Positions 57,849 to 64,000 of a stretch of DNA of 64,000 nt are shown here, piece after piece. The position numbers were made by a program, and so were the translations under genes. The notes under the pieces were generated by a model. It ran no database searches. It was not told the DNA's origin and saw only the letters and a program-made list of their open reading frames with translations. Numbering within the stretch: position 1 is the stretch's first letter; the number at the start of each line of letters is the position of its first letter. Origin of the DNA: a virus; the IMG/VR virus record IMGVR_UViG_3300031972_002122, positions 62,001-126,000 of that record; one strand, 5' to 3'.

Positions 57849-58298
57849 ATGACAAATTCAGAGATAATAAGTTTAGGTATTAACATTGGCGTTTTTGACG
57901 AAACAGTAACAGATTTTGAATTACAATATATACTATTCACTCATTATATGGAGAGGATGGCTGTTATGGGCTTATTATCTAGTTCTGGTGGGGAATATGA
58001 AATATCAGATACTGGTAAGGCGGTGATTGAATTTCTAGTTAGTAATGAGTATACACTAAATGCTGATGATTTGAAAATGTTTATGATGAACGACGTTGAA
58101 CAATATGTACAATTAATACCTGTTATTGACGCGTTCGTGGAGTCTATTATACTCCTACACACTGACGGTGAAGATGTCTTAATTAATCGTCTTATAGACT
58201 TAGGTGCTAGGCGTGATCCTGATGAGATAGATGCATTGATTGAGATGCATAGCGAGATGGTGGAGCAGGTAAAGACCAAGTATAATATTACTGAATAA
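57849..58298 (+). CDS. hypothetical protein, winged-helix-like N-terminus (149 aa)
   Basis: 'YMERMAVMGLLSSSGGEYEI' then SDTGKAVIEFL reads like the recognition helix and wing of a winged-helix protein; the rest is acidic and helical. Weak evidence for a regulator. Confidence 0.62.
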   Translation: MTNSEIISLGINIGVFDETVTDFELQYILFTHYMERMAVMGLLSSSGGEYEISDTGKAVIEFLVSNEYTLNADDLKMFMMNDVEQYVQLIPVIDAFVESIILLHTDGEDVLINRLIDLGARRDPDEIDALIEMHSEMVEQVKTKYNITE

Positions 58299-58301
58299 CA
58301 T

Positions 58302-58374
58302 GCTCCCTTGGCTCAACGGATAGAGTATCCGACTTCGAATCGGAGGATTATAGGTTCGAATCCTATAGGGAGTA
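58302..58374 (+). tRNA. tRNA-Arg (TCG)
   Basis: Acceptor GCTCCCT/AGGGAGT, anticodon stem TCCGA/TCGGA with loop CTTCGAA (TCG), T loop TTCGAAT. Confidence 0.92.
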
Positions 58375-58434
58375 CAAATAGGTTCTACCACATCCAGACG
58401 TGGACGGTAGATTATAAAAATAATTCCATAAAAG

Positions 58435-58465
58435 TTTGTTAATACCAATATTTTTTATATATTAG
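58435..58465 (+). promoter_or_regulatory. Bacteroidetes-type promoter (TTTG-N19-TATATTAG)
   Basis: TTTG 58435-58438, TATATTAG 58458-58465, before the outer-membrane protein gene. Confidence 0.72.
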
Positions 58466-58511
58466 TGTTCTAAAAATTTATTGCATTTTTTATTTCATTT
58501 AAAACAACAAT

Positions 58512-58991
58512 ATGAAAGGTTCAATTTTTACGATTATGTTCATGCTATTGATTAGCACATTCATCACCGCACAGACTGAAGCTCCAGTGGATGATGATCG
58601 TGGGTGGTATCAGGGTGATATACTGGCAGGTGCCAATACGACACTGGACAACACATCACTTTTAAATGTTCAGTTCTCACCAGTAGTTGGTTACGCCGTA
58701 ACGGATTATGATATGGTAACGACATCGATCATTTACGCTGACAGTGATGGCTCGGCAAGTTACAGTGTTCAAGTTGGTTATCAACGAGCTGTATGGCTTG
58801 ACGGCTTATATGTAGGTGCTGGATTGGGATTAGTTAATTTTACAGGGGAATCCAATACAATTATTAATGCTAATGTCGGATATTTTGCAAAATTAGGAAA
58901 CTACTGGTATGTATCGCCAAGGCTTGGATTTGAGACCTCGGATGGGGATTCTAATTTGATGACTCAGCTAACCTTTGGATTTGTTTTGTAA
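58512..58991 (+). CDS. secreted outer-membrane beta-barrel protein
   Basis: A 159-residue protein. Signal peptide 'GSIFTIMFMLLISTFITAQ' with the TAQ cleavage site common in Bacteroidetes. The mature part (about 140 residues) has alternating strands with aromatic girdles ('SPVVGYAVTDYDMVTTSIIY', 'YVGAGLGLVNF', 'WYVSPRLGFET', 'LTFGFVL'), an OmpX-like 8-strand barrel. It has its own promoter and a strong terminator. A phage-made surface protein could block receptors or other phages. Confidence 0.8.
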   Translation: MKGSIFTIMFMLLISTFITAQTEAPVDDDRGWYQGDILAGANTTLDNTSLLNVQFSPVVGYAVTDYDMVTTSIIYADSDGSASYSVQVGYQRAVWLDGLYVGAGLGLVNFTGESNTIINANVGYFAKLGNYWYVSPRLGFETSDGDSNLMTQLTFGFVL

Positions 58992-59017
58992 TAGTAAATA
59001 ATAGTTAAACATATACG

Positions 59018-59049
59018 AGGGAAGTTGATACATGTCAACTTCCCTTTTT
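59018..59049 (+). terminator. intrinsic terminator
   Basis: AGGGAAGTTGA (59018-59028) pairs with TCAACTTCCC (59035-59044), six-base loop, five T. Confidence 0.9.
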
Positions 59050-59056
59050 AATATAA

Positions 59057-59128
59057 GCTCCTATGGTGTAATGGATAGCACAAGAGTTTTCTAAACTTTT
59101 AGTTGGGGTTCGAATCCCTGTAGGAGTA
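59057..59128 (+). tRNA. tRNA-Arg (TCT)
   Basis: Acceptor GCTCCTA/TAGGAGT, anticodon stem AGAGT/ACTTT with loop TTTCTAA (TCT), T loop TTCGAAT. Last tRNA of the array. Confidence 0.88.
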
Positions 59129-59264
59129 CAATCGTTAAGAAATGCCCGCTGATGATCTCGGTGGGTATTCTTATTAGTGTGGTTGTAATTTTATATCCAT
59201 TTAATTTTATTTATTGATAAATTACATTTATATTAGCGTAAAATTACGATCACCAACCAAATAC

Positions 59265-59519
59265 ATGTATATGACGCCAATTGTTTTTAAAGATTTACAT
59301 ATTTTCGACTTGACTAGTGATAAGACTTGGGTAATATCTGGGGAGTTTTCATTCGATGATGACGAAGCGTATCGAGATTTTATCACACAGATCGAGGACT
59401 CGTTCTCGCACACATTCGGATACACGGTAGTTGCACGGGCATTACCATCCAAAGAAGTCGAGGATGCAGAAAAAGCTATTGACGACGTAATAAATGGTAC
59501 ATTTTATGATCAAAAATGA
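59265..59519 (+). CDS. hypothetical protein (84 aa)
   Basis: Start ATG 59265 (or 59271) after ACCAAATAC. Acidic alpha/beta protein, 'WVISGEFSFDDDEAYRDFIT'. The TATATTAG at 59229-59236 has no -33 partner at the usual distance. Unknown. Confidence 0.62.
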   Translation: MYMTPIVFKDLHIFDLTSDKTWVISGEFSFDDDEAYRDFITQIEDSFSHTFGYTVVARALPSKEVEDAEKAIDDVINGTFYDQK

Positions 59520-59709
59520 TAGAAATACGCCGACTGCTAGGTTGTCTACTATCGAGTTGGGTGGTAATACTTATCAAATTAGTGTGCAAGATGACGGCTC
59601 ACTACACATCCCAGAAATTTGTGTAGTAATAACTAAACGTAATTTACGAGACCTTGTGGACTTGATTTCTGACGGTGGATATAATTATGACATATTGTCT
59701 GAATTATAG
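59506..59709 (+). CDS. hypothetical protein (67 aa)
   Basis: Start ATG 59506, overlapping the previous stop. Beta-rich with an acidic C-terminus. Unknown. Confidence 0.6.
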   Translation: MIKNDRNTPTARLSTIELGGNTYQISVQDDGSLHIPEICVVITKRNLRDLVDLISDGGYNYDILSEL

Positions 59710-59774
59710 CGGATAATATTATGAAATGATAGAATTTTTTTATATATTGCGGCATAATCAAAAATACAAATAGT

Positions 59775-60203
59775 ATGAAAACTGAAGATTTTACAGACAA
59801 GTCGTTAGAATTGATCGGTGAGGCACTTGGACTTGCCAAGAATTTCAATAACAAAGACATAACTGAGTTCCATTTCATCAGTAAAATATGGTCTAAGCTA
59901 GAAAATGAGATTAGATCGTCTCAAATTGTGACTCATCGTGAATTCGATGCATTGACTAATTACTGGTTTGACAATTTACGTATCAATTCTGACGAGGTGG
60001 ATAAGTCTATTTTAAGTGGGACGAGTCATCGCATATTATCAGAAGCTAAAAGTATTTCTAAATTTTTAGAAGCTATTAAGACTAACCCACTCCATATATT
60101 ACTAGCCATCTTGAAAGTGGACACTAAGGTTAGTGTGATGCTTCGAGATTATGGCTTCACGCCGAGTAACATTCTCCAGATTGACTATGAGGAGGATGTG
60201 TAA
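59775..60203 (+). CDS. free-standing Clp N-domain-like protein
   Basis: A 142-residue protein with two copies of the Clp_N repeat: 'FTDKSLELIGEALGLAKNFN' with EFHFISKIW, then 'ILSEAKSISKFLEAIKTNPL' with HILLAILKVDTKVSVML and YGFTPSNIL. In ClpC, ClpA and ClpB these repeats form the substrate- and adaptor-binding N-domain; here no AAA domain follows. It could bind Clp adaptors or substrates as a decoy. ATG after an AAAAATACAAATAGT leader. Confidence 0.72.
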   Translation: MKTEDFTDKSLELIGEALGLAKNFNNKDITEFHFISKIWSKLENEIRSSQIVTHREFDALTNYWFDNLRINSDEVDKSILSGTSHRILSEAKSISKFLEAIKTNPLHILLAILKVDTKVSVMLRDYGFTPSNILQIDYEEDV

Positions 60204-60227
60204 TTATGTCACATTAAATTTTACAGG

Positions 60228-60500
60228 ATGAAAACTCATAAAACTAACGACAATTCCATTTGTCTACAATGTCTAAAAGTTCTAGACGCCGCCACAGGTG
60301 TCGATCACGACGACGTTCCAAAGGTTGGCGATATAACCATCTGTGCATACTGCGCCACTGTTGGTAAATTTGACGAAAATATGTCACTGCGTGAAATATC
60401 GGTCGAAGAACTTGAGGAGATTAACCAGACCAATCCATTAGTTTACGACGAGATTGCTAGGGTTGTTGTTTTAATTAAACAAACAAATGGATTATTATGA
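60228..60500 (+). CDS. zinc-ribbon-like hypothetical protein (90 aa)
   Basis: CLQC and CAYC, 25 residues apart, form a zinc ribbon; the C-terminal part is acidic and helical. The stop overlaps the next start (ATGA). Confidence 0.68.
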   Translation: MKTHKTNDNSICLQCLKVLDAATGVDHDDVPKVGDITICAYCATVGKFDENMSLREISVEELEEINQTNPLVYDEIARVVVLIKQTNGLL

Positions 60501-60604
60501 AAAAGTTTACATGTTTTCTATTCCACCGATTTTACTGGAATCGTAATGCTGGATTGAATGGAACTGATAAGGTTTGTAAAAAATGTGGAATACGATGGAA
60601 GTAA
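60497..60604 (+). CDS. DUF1660-like zinc-finger peptide (35 aa)
   Basis: ATG 60497 (ATGA overlap) to TAA 60602-60604. 'KKFTCFLFHRF' then CKKCGIRW matches the C-x-x-x-x-H ... C-x-x-C-G layout of DUF1660 phage peptides. Short, so moderate confidence. Confidence 0.5.
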   Translation: MKKFTCFLFHRFYWNRNAGLNGTDKVCKKCGIRWK

Positions 60605-60912
60605 CCAACTATAAAACTAGAACACTAATCAATATACTATTTGGATTTCTCGGAACATTATTCATTATATGTTTACTTGCTATGGACTGTAGTGGATCAC
60701 ATTCAGATGTTGATGAGACCGTGGAGACCAGTGTGCTGTCTATACATGTGCTGGAAAACTTTACAGTTCGTGGGTACGATAGTAAGTTTAGAACTCAAGT
60801 TTCTAGGATAACGTCTCAGGGACATGAATATTTAATCACGTCGAGTGGTGGTATCGTTCACATGGAGCATTGCTTACATCGAGACATAAACTTTGGGACT
60901 GATGGGGATTGA
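60595..60912 (+). CDS. membrane-anchored hypothetical protein (105 aa)
   Basis: One membrane helix (ILFGFLGTLFIICLLAMDC) near the N-terminus, ending with a Cys that could be a poor lipobox, then an 80-residue outer part. Start at ATG 60595 or 60583. Unknown. Confidence 0.58.
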   Translation: MEVTNYKTRTLINILFGFLGTLFIICLLAMDCSGSHSDVDETVETSVLSIHVLENFTVRGYDSKFRTQVSRITSQGHEYLITSSGGIVHMEHCLHRDINFGTDGD

Positions 60913-61147
60913 TGATGTACGCTCAACGTTAACGATCCAGTTTCGTAGTAGGAGAAAATGTTTAAAATTTCTACGCCAAATTGACAGTGGGGTTCTAAAA
61001 GAATATATAGCAGACAGTTTTGATAATGTTATTTGGTTGAAATTTCCAGATCAATATACCCGAGACGTCATGCTAGATACCATGAAGCGGACAGTACCTA
61101 AGTATAAGATTAAAATAAATAACGGACAAGAACAAATATTGATATGA
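60902..61147 (+). CDS. hypothetical protein (81 aa)
   Basis: Basic alpha/beta protein. ATG 60902 overlaps the preceding stop. Unknown. Confidence 0.58.
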   Translation: MGIDDVRSTLTIQFRSRRKCLKFLRQIDSGVLKEYIADSFDNVIWLKFPDQYTRDVMLDTMKRTVPKYKIKINNGQEQILI

Positions 61148-61368
61148 GTAGTAATAATGGTAATGACTTGGTTAAGGAAGTTAAGGTGATGTTAATTAGA
61201 TTGCGAGCATTTTATAAGAAAACCATCGAGGTGGAAACTTTGGCGAGGACGTTAGGACATGAAGACTTTGACATAGAAAGTTTCGTTAAGGAAAATCCAG
61301 AGCTTAGTGCTATATATGATGAAATAGACGTTTTAACCAATACGTTAGCTGATATCGAACATAGCTAG
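61144..61368 (+). CDS. hypothetical helical protein (74 aa)
   Basis: Two-helix, charged protein in an ATGA overlap. Unknown. Confidence 0.6.
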   Translation: MSSNNGNDLVKEVKVMLIRLRAFYKKTIEVETLARTLGHEDFDIESFVKENPELSAIYDEIDVLTNTLADIEHS

Positions 61369-61384
61369 TGACAAACTGTTGAAT

Positions 61385-61744
61385 ATGGTACATAACTTAC
61401 TAGAAATTAATAACCTCATCAACATTCACCATGTCGTCGAAATTGATGTGAAACGTCAGGAAGAGCATAGGGATATTAAGTGGGTTGAACATGTAGGTAA
61501 TCTATTTACACCTGTTAAGCGTGGTTGGTATTATTCTATACTTGGGGAAGGTAGTTGGATTGATGAAGAGGAAGTTTCCAATATATCAAAACACGTTTAT
61601 CTAGATCATGATCTTAGGAAGGCTTTTTACTACCCACATATCGAGTTTGGTATGGTTGATCGCTCGCGATGTTATCGATGGTTCGAAACTGTAGATGAGC
61701 TAAACGCGTACCTGAAGGATATGGAATTAAGTATGTTCGTTTAG
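61385..61744 (+). CDS. hypothetical protein (119 aa)
   Basis: ATG 61385 chosen over the TTG six bases earlier. Trp- and Tyr-rich ('RGWYYSILGEGSWIDEEEVS'). No family recognised. Confidence 0.62.
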   Translation: MVHNLLEINNLINIHHVVEIDVKRQEEHRDIKWVEHVGNLFTPVKRGWYYSILGEGSWIDEEEVSNISKHVYLDHDLRKAFYYPHIEFGMVDRSRCYRWFETVDELNAYLKDMELSMFV

Positions 61745-61756
61745 TAAAATATAATT

Positions 61757-62080
61757 ATGTCGGAAGAAATAAATAAAGAATATTGGGAAGCTCGTGACAA
61801 GTATATGAACGATCTAGTAGAGTTAGCAGAGTATGCAAATCATACTGGGGATGAGTTGGGGGAGTATAGTGCTAAATTGGTAAACCTAGCTCGGTCTAGT
61901 GCCATAGGGAAAACGTTTGAGGATGCTCTAAAGCTTGAAGTGTATGCTGTGCTTAAGATGTTCAGAAGCGAATTTATATGGGGAGAGCAAGTCATGACTG
62001 TGACTACCGAAATTGATGGTGAGGTGACTGTCAAAAAAAGCACTAATAAAGTATTAAAACATCAATCAGAATGCAAATAA
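61757..62080 (+). CDS. hypothetical protein (107 aa)
   Basis: Acidic helical protein ending in a basic tail. It overlaps the next gene by ten bases. Unknown. Confidence 0.62.
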   Translation: MSEEINKEYWEARDKYMNDLVELAEYANHTGDELGEYSAKLVNLARSSAIGKTFEDALKLEVYAVLKMFRSEFIWGEQVMTVTTEIDGEVTVKKSTNKVLKHQSECK

Positions 62081-62388
62081 CTGAAATTCCAGACTGGTGG
62101 GTAATTGTACAGATACCATATGGGTATAAAGTATTTGCATCGTGGAATGCGAGTGGGTTGAGTGGTGATCGATGGCGACTGAACAGTGGCATTAAACACG
62201 TAACGAGTGATCCAGAGTTTTATTATTTTCATGGATATTCAGGATCAGTTTATCAATGTAACCGACTTGGGTATGGCGTATCATCTGTCTGGACGGGATC
62301 AGTTCTAGATGGAATGGTTGATGCTAGTGGTGGTATGATGGAAGTTCTCGGTGACGATCGTGATTGGACTGAATTAAACGTAAGATAA
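62071..62388 (+). CDS. hypothetical protein (105 aa)
   Basis: Trp- and Gly-rich beta protein ('WWVIVQIPYGYKVFASWN'). Unknown. Confidence 0.6.
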   Translation: MQITEIPDWWVIVQIPYGYKVFASWNASGLSGDRWRLNSGIKHVTSDPEFYYFHGYSGSVYQCNRLGYGVSSVWTGSVLDGMVDASGGMMEVLGDDRDWTELNVR

Positions 62389-62413
62389 TTTTTTAACATA
62401 TAAACATAATATT

Positions 62414-62938
62414 ATGGAAGATACCAATAACTCAACTTTCAAAAAATACCTCCAAATGGCAGATGCGATGTACGTGACTAAGAAAGTAGATACATTGCCT
62501 AAGATTCGTAAAGATTTTCGTGTTGATATGGCATTTGTTAATGTCTTAAGAGATTTTAACTACCTAATAGCTACGGAAGATGATCCAAAAATGTATCGAT
62601 GGAATCCTGAGTTAGTACCCAACGAACTTTTAATTACATTAGCTAGGGATGAAGTTAGAAAAATTCGTAAAGCAAGTGTAGATCGAGTTGCCGCGCGTAA
62701 AGCCAAGAAGCAAGAGTTAGTCGAACTTGAACGTAAATCTGACGCGAATAAGTCTAGTGCCACTGAAGTTAATTCTGCTAGTGTTACGTTGGGTGGTGAC
62801 GTTGCTGATGATGTTGATGATACTAGTGATCAAGTAACTTCTCCCGAAATTACTGTAGATCAGGCACTCGCTACCTTGAAAGCTAATGGCGGGTATGTTG
62901 TATACAAAACTGTTACAACACAAACTCAAGTTGTCTAA
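62414..62938 (+). CDS. hypothetical protein (174 aa)
   Basis: N-terminal basic helical domain (residues 1-105, 'ARDEVRKIRKASVDRVAARK'), a Ser/Thr/Asp-rich linker, and a short C-terminal module with VDQALATLKANGGYVVYK, a helix-strand pattern like small nucleic-acid-binding modules. Unknown. Confidence 0.62.
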   Translation: MEDTNNSTFKKYLQMADAMYVTKKVDTLPKIRKDFRVDMAFVNVLRDFNYLIATEDDPKMYRWNPELVPNELLITLARDEVRKIRKASVDRVAARKAKKQELVELERKSDANKSSATEVNSASVTLGGDVADDVDDTSDQVTSPEITVDQALATLKANGGYVVYKTVTTQTQVV

Positions 62939-62940
62939 GA

Positions 62941-63246
62941 ATGGCGATTGATTACACGACATATCAGAGGGTACATAAACCAAAACTCGGTATTAAATAC
63001 CACGTGTCATGGGCACCGATGGGAGTCGTCGGTGTCTGTGTCAAAATTCTGGATGGTAAGGTATGGTTGATGAGACCAAAGCAAAAAACGCTATTTAAAA
63101 ATCCTATACCATTTGGTGATCTCGTACATTTAAGGAACACGTCTATAAAGATTTTAAAGCTTGGCTACGAAGTCGTCGAGCGTAGTTCGATACCCGATAA
63201 AAAGTGGCTCAAGTATGTACTGAGATATAACGATGTTAAAATCTAA
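62941..63246 (+). CDS. hypothetical protein (101 aa)
   Basis: Basic beta-rich protein two bases after the previous gene. 'VHLRNTSIKI' and 'KYVLRYNDVKI' near the C-terminus. Unknown. Confidence 0.6.
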   Translation: MAIDYTTYQRVHKPKLGIKYHVSWAPMGVVGVCVKILDGKVWLMRPKQKTLFKNPIPFGDLVHLRNTSIKILKLGYEVVERSSIPDKKWLKYVLRYNDVKI

Positions 63247-63282
63247 TAATCGACTCCTGAAGGGGTATAAAAATATAATACG

Positions 63283-63690
63283 ATGCATGTAAGACACGAT
63301 GATCGAAACGACGACGTAACTCAGTTGGATATAGCACTTCGCATGGTTGGTTTGAATGTGGACTATACGACGTCTGATTTAATATACATGATGCTCAAGG
63401 CGTTAGCTGAACGTGGGGATGATTTCTCACTACAGGATGCTGCAGCGATACAAACAGAACACGCCAATAAATGGGAACGGTATGCGGATGTGTTAGCAAC
63501 TGAAGAGAATAGTTCGGCGGAATCAGAAATAAATCCAGACGAAGCTCCAGACCTTAACCTATCGGACATTGAAGAGATCGCAATTAAATCTGCACTAGCT
63601 AAATATAATGGTCACCGTGGCAAGGCTGCTAAATCGTTGGGAATGTCTGAGCGGACGTTACATCGTCGATTGAACAAACTGAATATGTAG
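63283..63690 (+). CDS. Fis-type helix-turn-helix regulator (135 aa)
   Basis: The last 40 residues, 'AIKSALAKYNGHRGKAAKSL' followed by GMSERTLHRRLNKL, are the HTH_8 domain of Fis and NtrC-family activators. The first 90 residues are an acidic unknown domain, not an AAA module. Likely a small transcription regulator or nucleoid-type protein of the phage. Confidence 0.83.
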   Translation: MHVRHDDRNDDVTQLDIALRMVGLNVDYTTSDLIYMMLKALAERGDDFSLQDAAAIQTEHANKWERYADVLATEENSSAESEINPDEAPDLNLSDIEEIAIKSALAKYNGHRGKAAKSLGMSERTLHRRLNKLNM

Positions 63691-63733
63691 TCAACTTGGT
63701 AACATAATTTTTCAAAAACTAAATATAGATACG

Positions 63734-63901
63734 ATGGATGGTGGTACTGATGTACTTGAAGAGAGTCTGAATGACGTACTAGTAGATACGGTGAATCTTC
63801 AGGCGGAACTGATAACTATGCATGCTACGAAGTTAACGACGGATGGGTTACATACGTACTGTGAGATGCTTAGTAAATTCATAGAAGAAAATTGCGAATA
63901 A
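63734..63901 (+). CDS. hypothetical small protein (55 aa)
   Basis: ATG 63734 to TAA 63899-63901, after AAATATAGATACG. Acidic and helical; TAATG overlap with the next short frame supports translation. Unknown. Confidence 0.5.
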   Translation: MDGGTDVLEESLNDVLVDTVNLQAELITMHATKLTTDGLHTYCEMLSKFIEENCE

Positions 63902-63996
63902 TGATCAGTTGTAATATTGATATAATAACATTTGCCCTTGTTGTCTGGATGACTTACAGGGGCATTACTTATAAAATAGACAATGGTAGTAAATAG
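63901..63996 (+). CDS. possible membrane micropeptide (31 aa)
   Basis: Begins in the TAATG overlap and ends four bases from the window edge. One short hydrophobic segment (IDIITFALVVWM). Very short; support is only the overlap. Confidence 0.3.
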   Translation: MISCNIDIITFALVVWMTYRGITYKIDNGSK

Positions 63997-64000
63997 TCGA

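Noticed and set aside
59229-59236. TATATTAG as a further host-type promoter
   Set aside because: No TTTG or TTG stands 18-21 bases upstream, so it was not counted with the others.
1-64000. Prophage or integration signals (integrase, attachment site)
   Set aside because: No integrase, repressor or host gene is visible. The tRNAs are phage-array members, not attachment sites.

Overview
The window is a gene-dense piece of a large, AT-rich tailed-bacteriophage genome. All supported genes lie on the + strand, many with ATGA or TAATG stop/start overlaps. It opens with the C-terminal two thirds of a T4-type family B DNA polymerase and a gp45-like sliding clamp. Three things point to a Bacteroidetes (probably Flavobacteriia) host: about a dozen promoters of the form TTTG-N18..21-TAnnTTTG, A-rich leaders in place of Shine-Dalgarno sites, and a DUF4494-like protein. 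I cannot name the phage.

Layout. 0-6 kb: polymerase, clamp, small proteins, a Cas4/RecB-type PD-(D/E)XK nuclease. 3.4-27.3 kb: a very large carbohydrate cassette with about 13 glycosyltransferase-like proteins, a DegT-type aminotransferase, RmlD-, GalE- and dehydratase-like SDR enzymes, a UDP-sugar 6-dehydrogenase core, a sulfotransferase-like protein, two methyltransferase-like proteins, a Mom-like GNAT protein and a ClpP-like protease. 27.3-31 kb: small membrane proteins (holin candidate, DUF1360-like), an HNH-like protein that lost its catalytic histidines, and a SleB-type cell-wall hydrolase. 31.4-37.2 kb: virion structural genes with late-promoter-like boxes and strong terminators. 37.2-59.2 kb: about 33 tRNA or tRNA-like genes covering all 20 amino acids, mixed with HNH endonucleases, RtcB RNA ligase, SprT- and papain-like proteases, a PurA-like enzyme, a VWA protein, an RNase H-like protein, a TET-associated-type glycosyltransferase, three proteins with a shared capsid-targeting-like N-terminus, a secreted beta-barrel, and unusually structured spacer RNAs. 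59.2-64 kb: short, mostly unknown genes, including a free-standing Clp N-domain-like protein and a Fis-type HTH protein.

How it may fit together (inference): the sugar cassette could supply glycans for virion or host-surface decoration. The tRNA set plus RtcB would keep translation going when host tRNAs are scarce or cleaved. The Mom-like and TAGT-like proteins suggest DNA hypermodification. The ClpP-like, Clp-N-like and possible ClpS/L7L12-like proteins suggest contact with the host Clp system.

The most unusual features are the tRNA array (D-arm insertions, swapped variable-arm lengths, an orphan tRNA 3' half behind rtcB, multibranched spacer RNAs), the short NLPKL peptide shared by two neighbouring glycosyltransferases, and the free-standing Clp-N-like protein.
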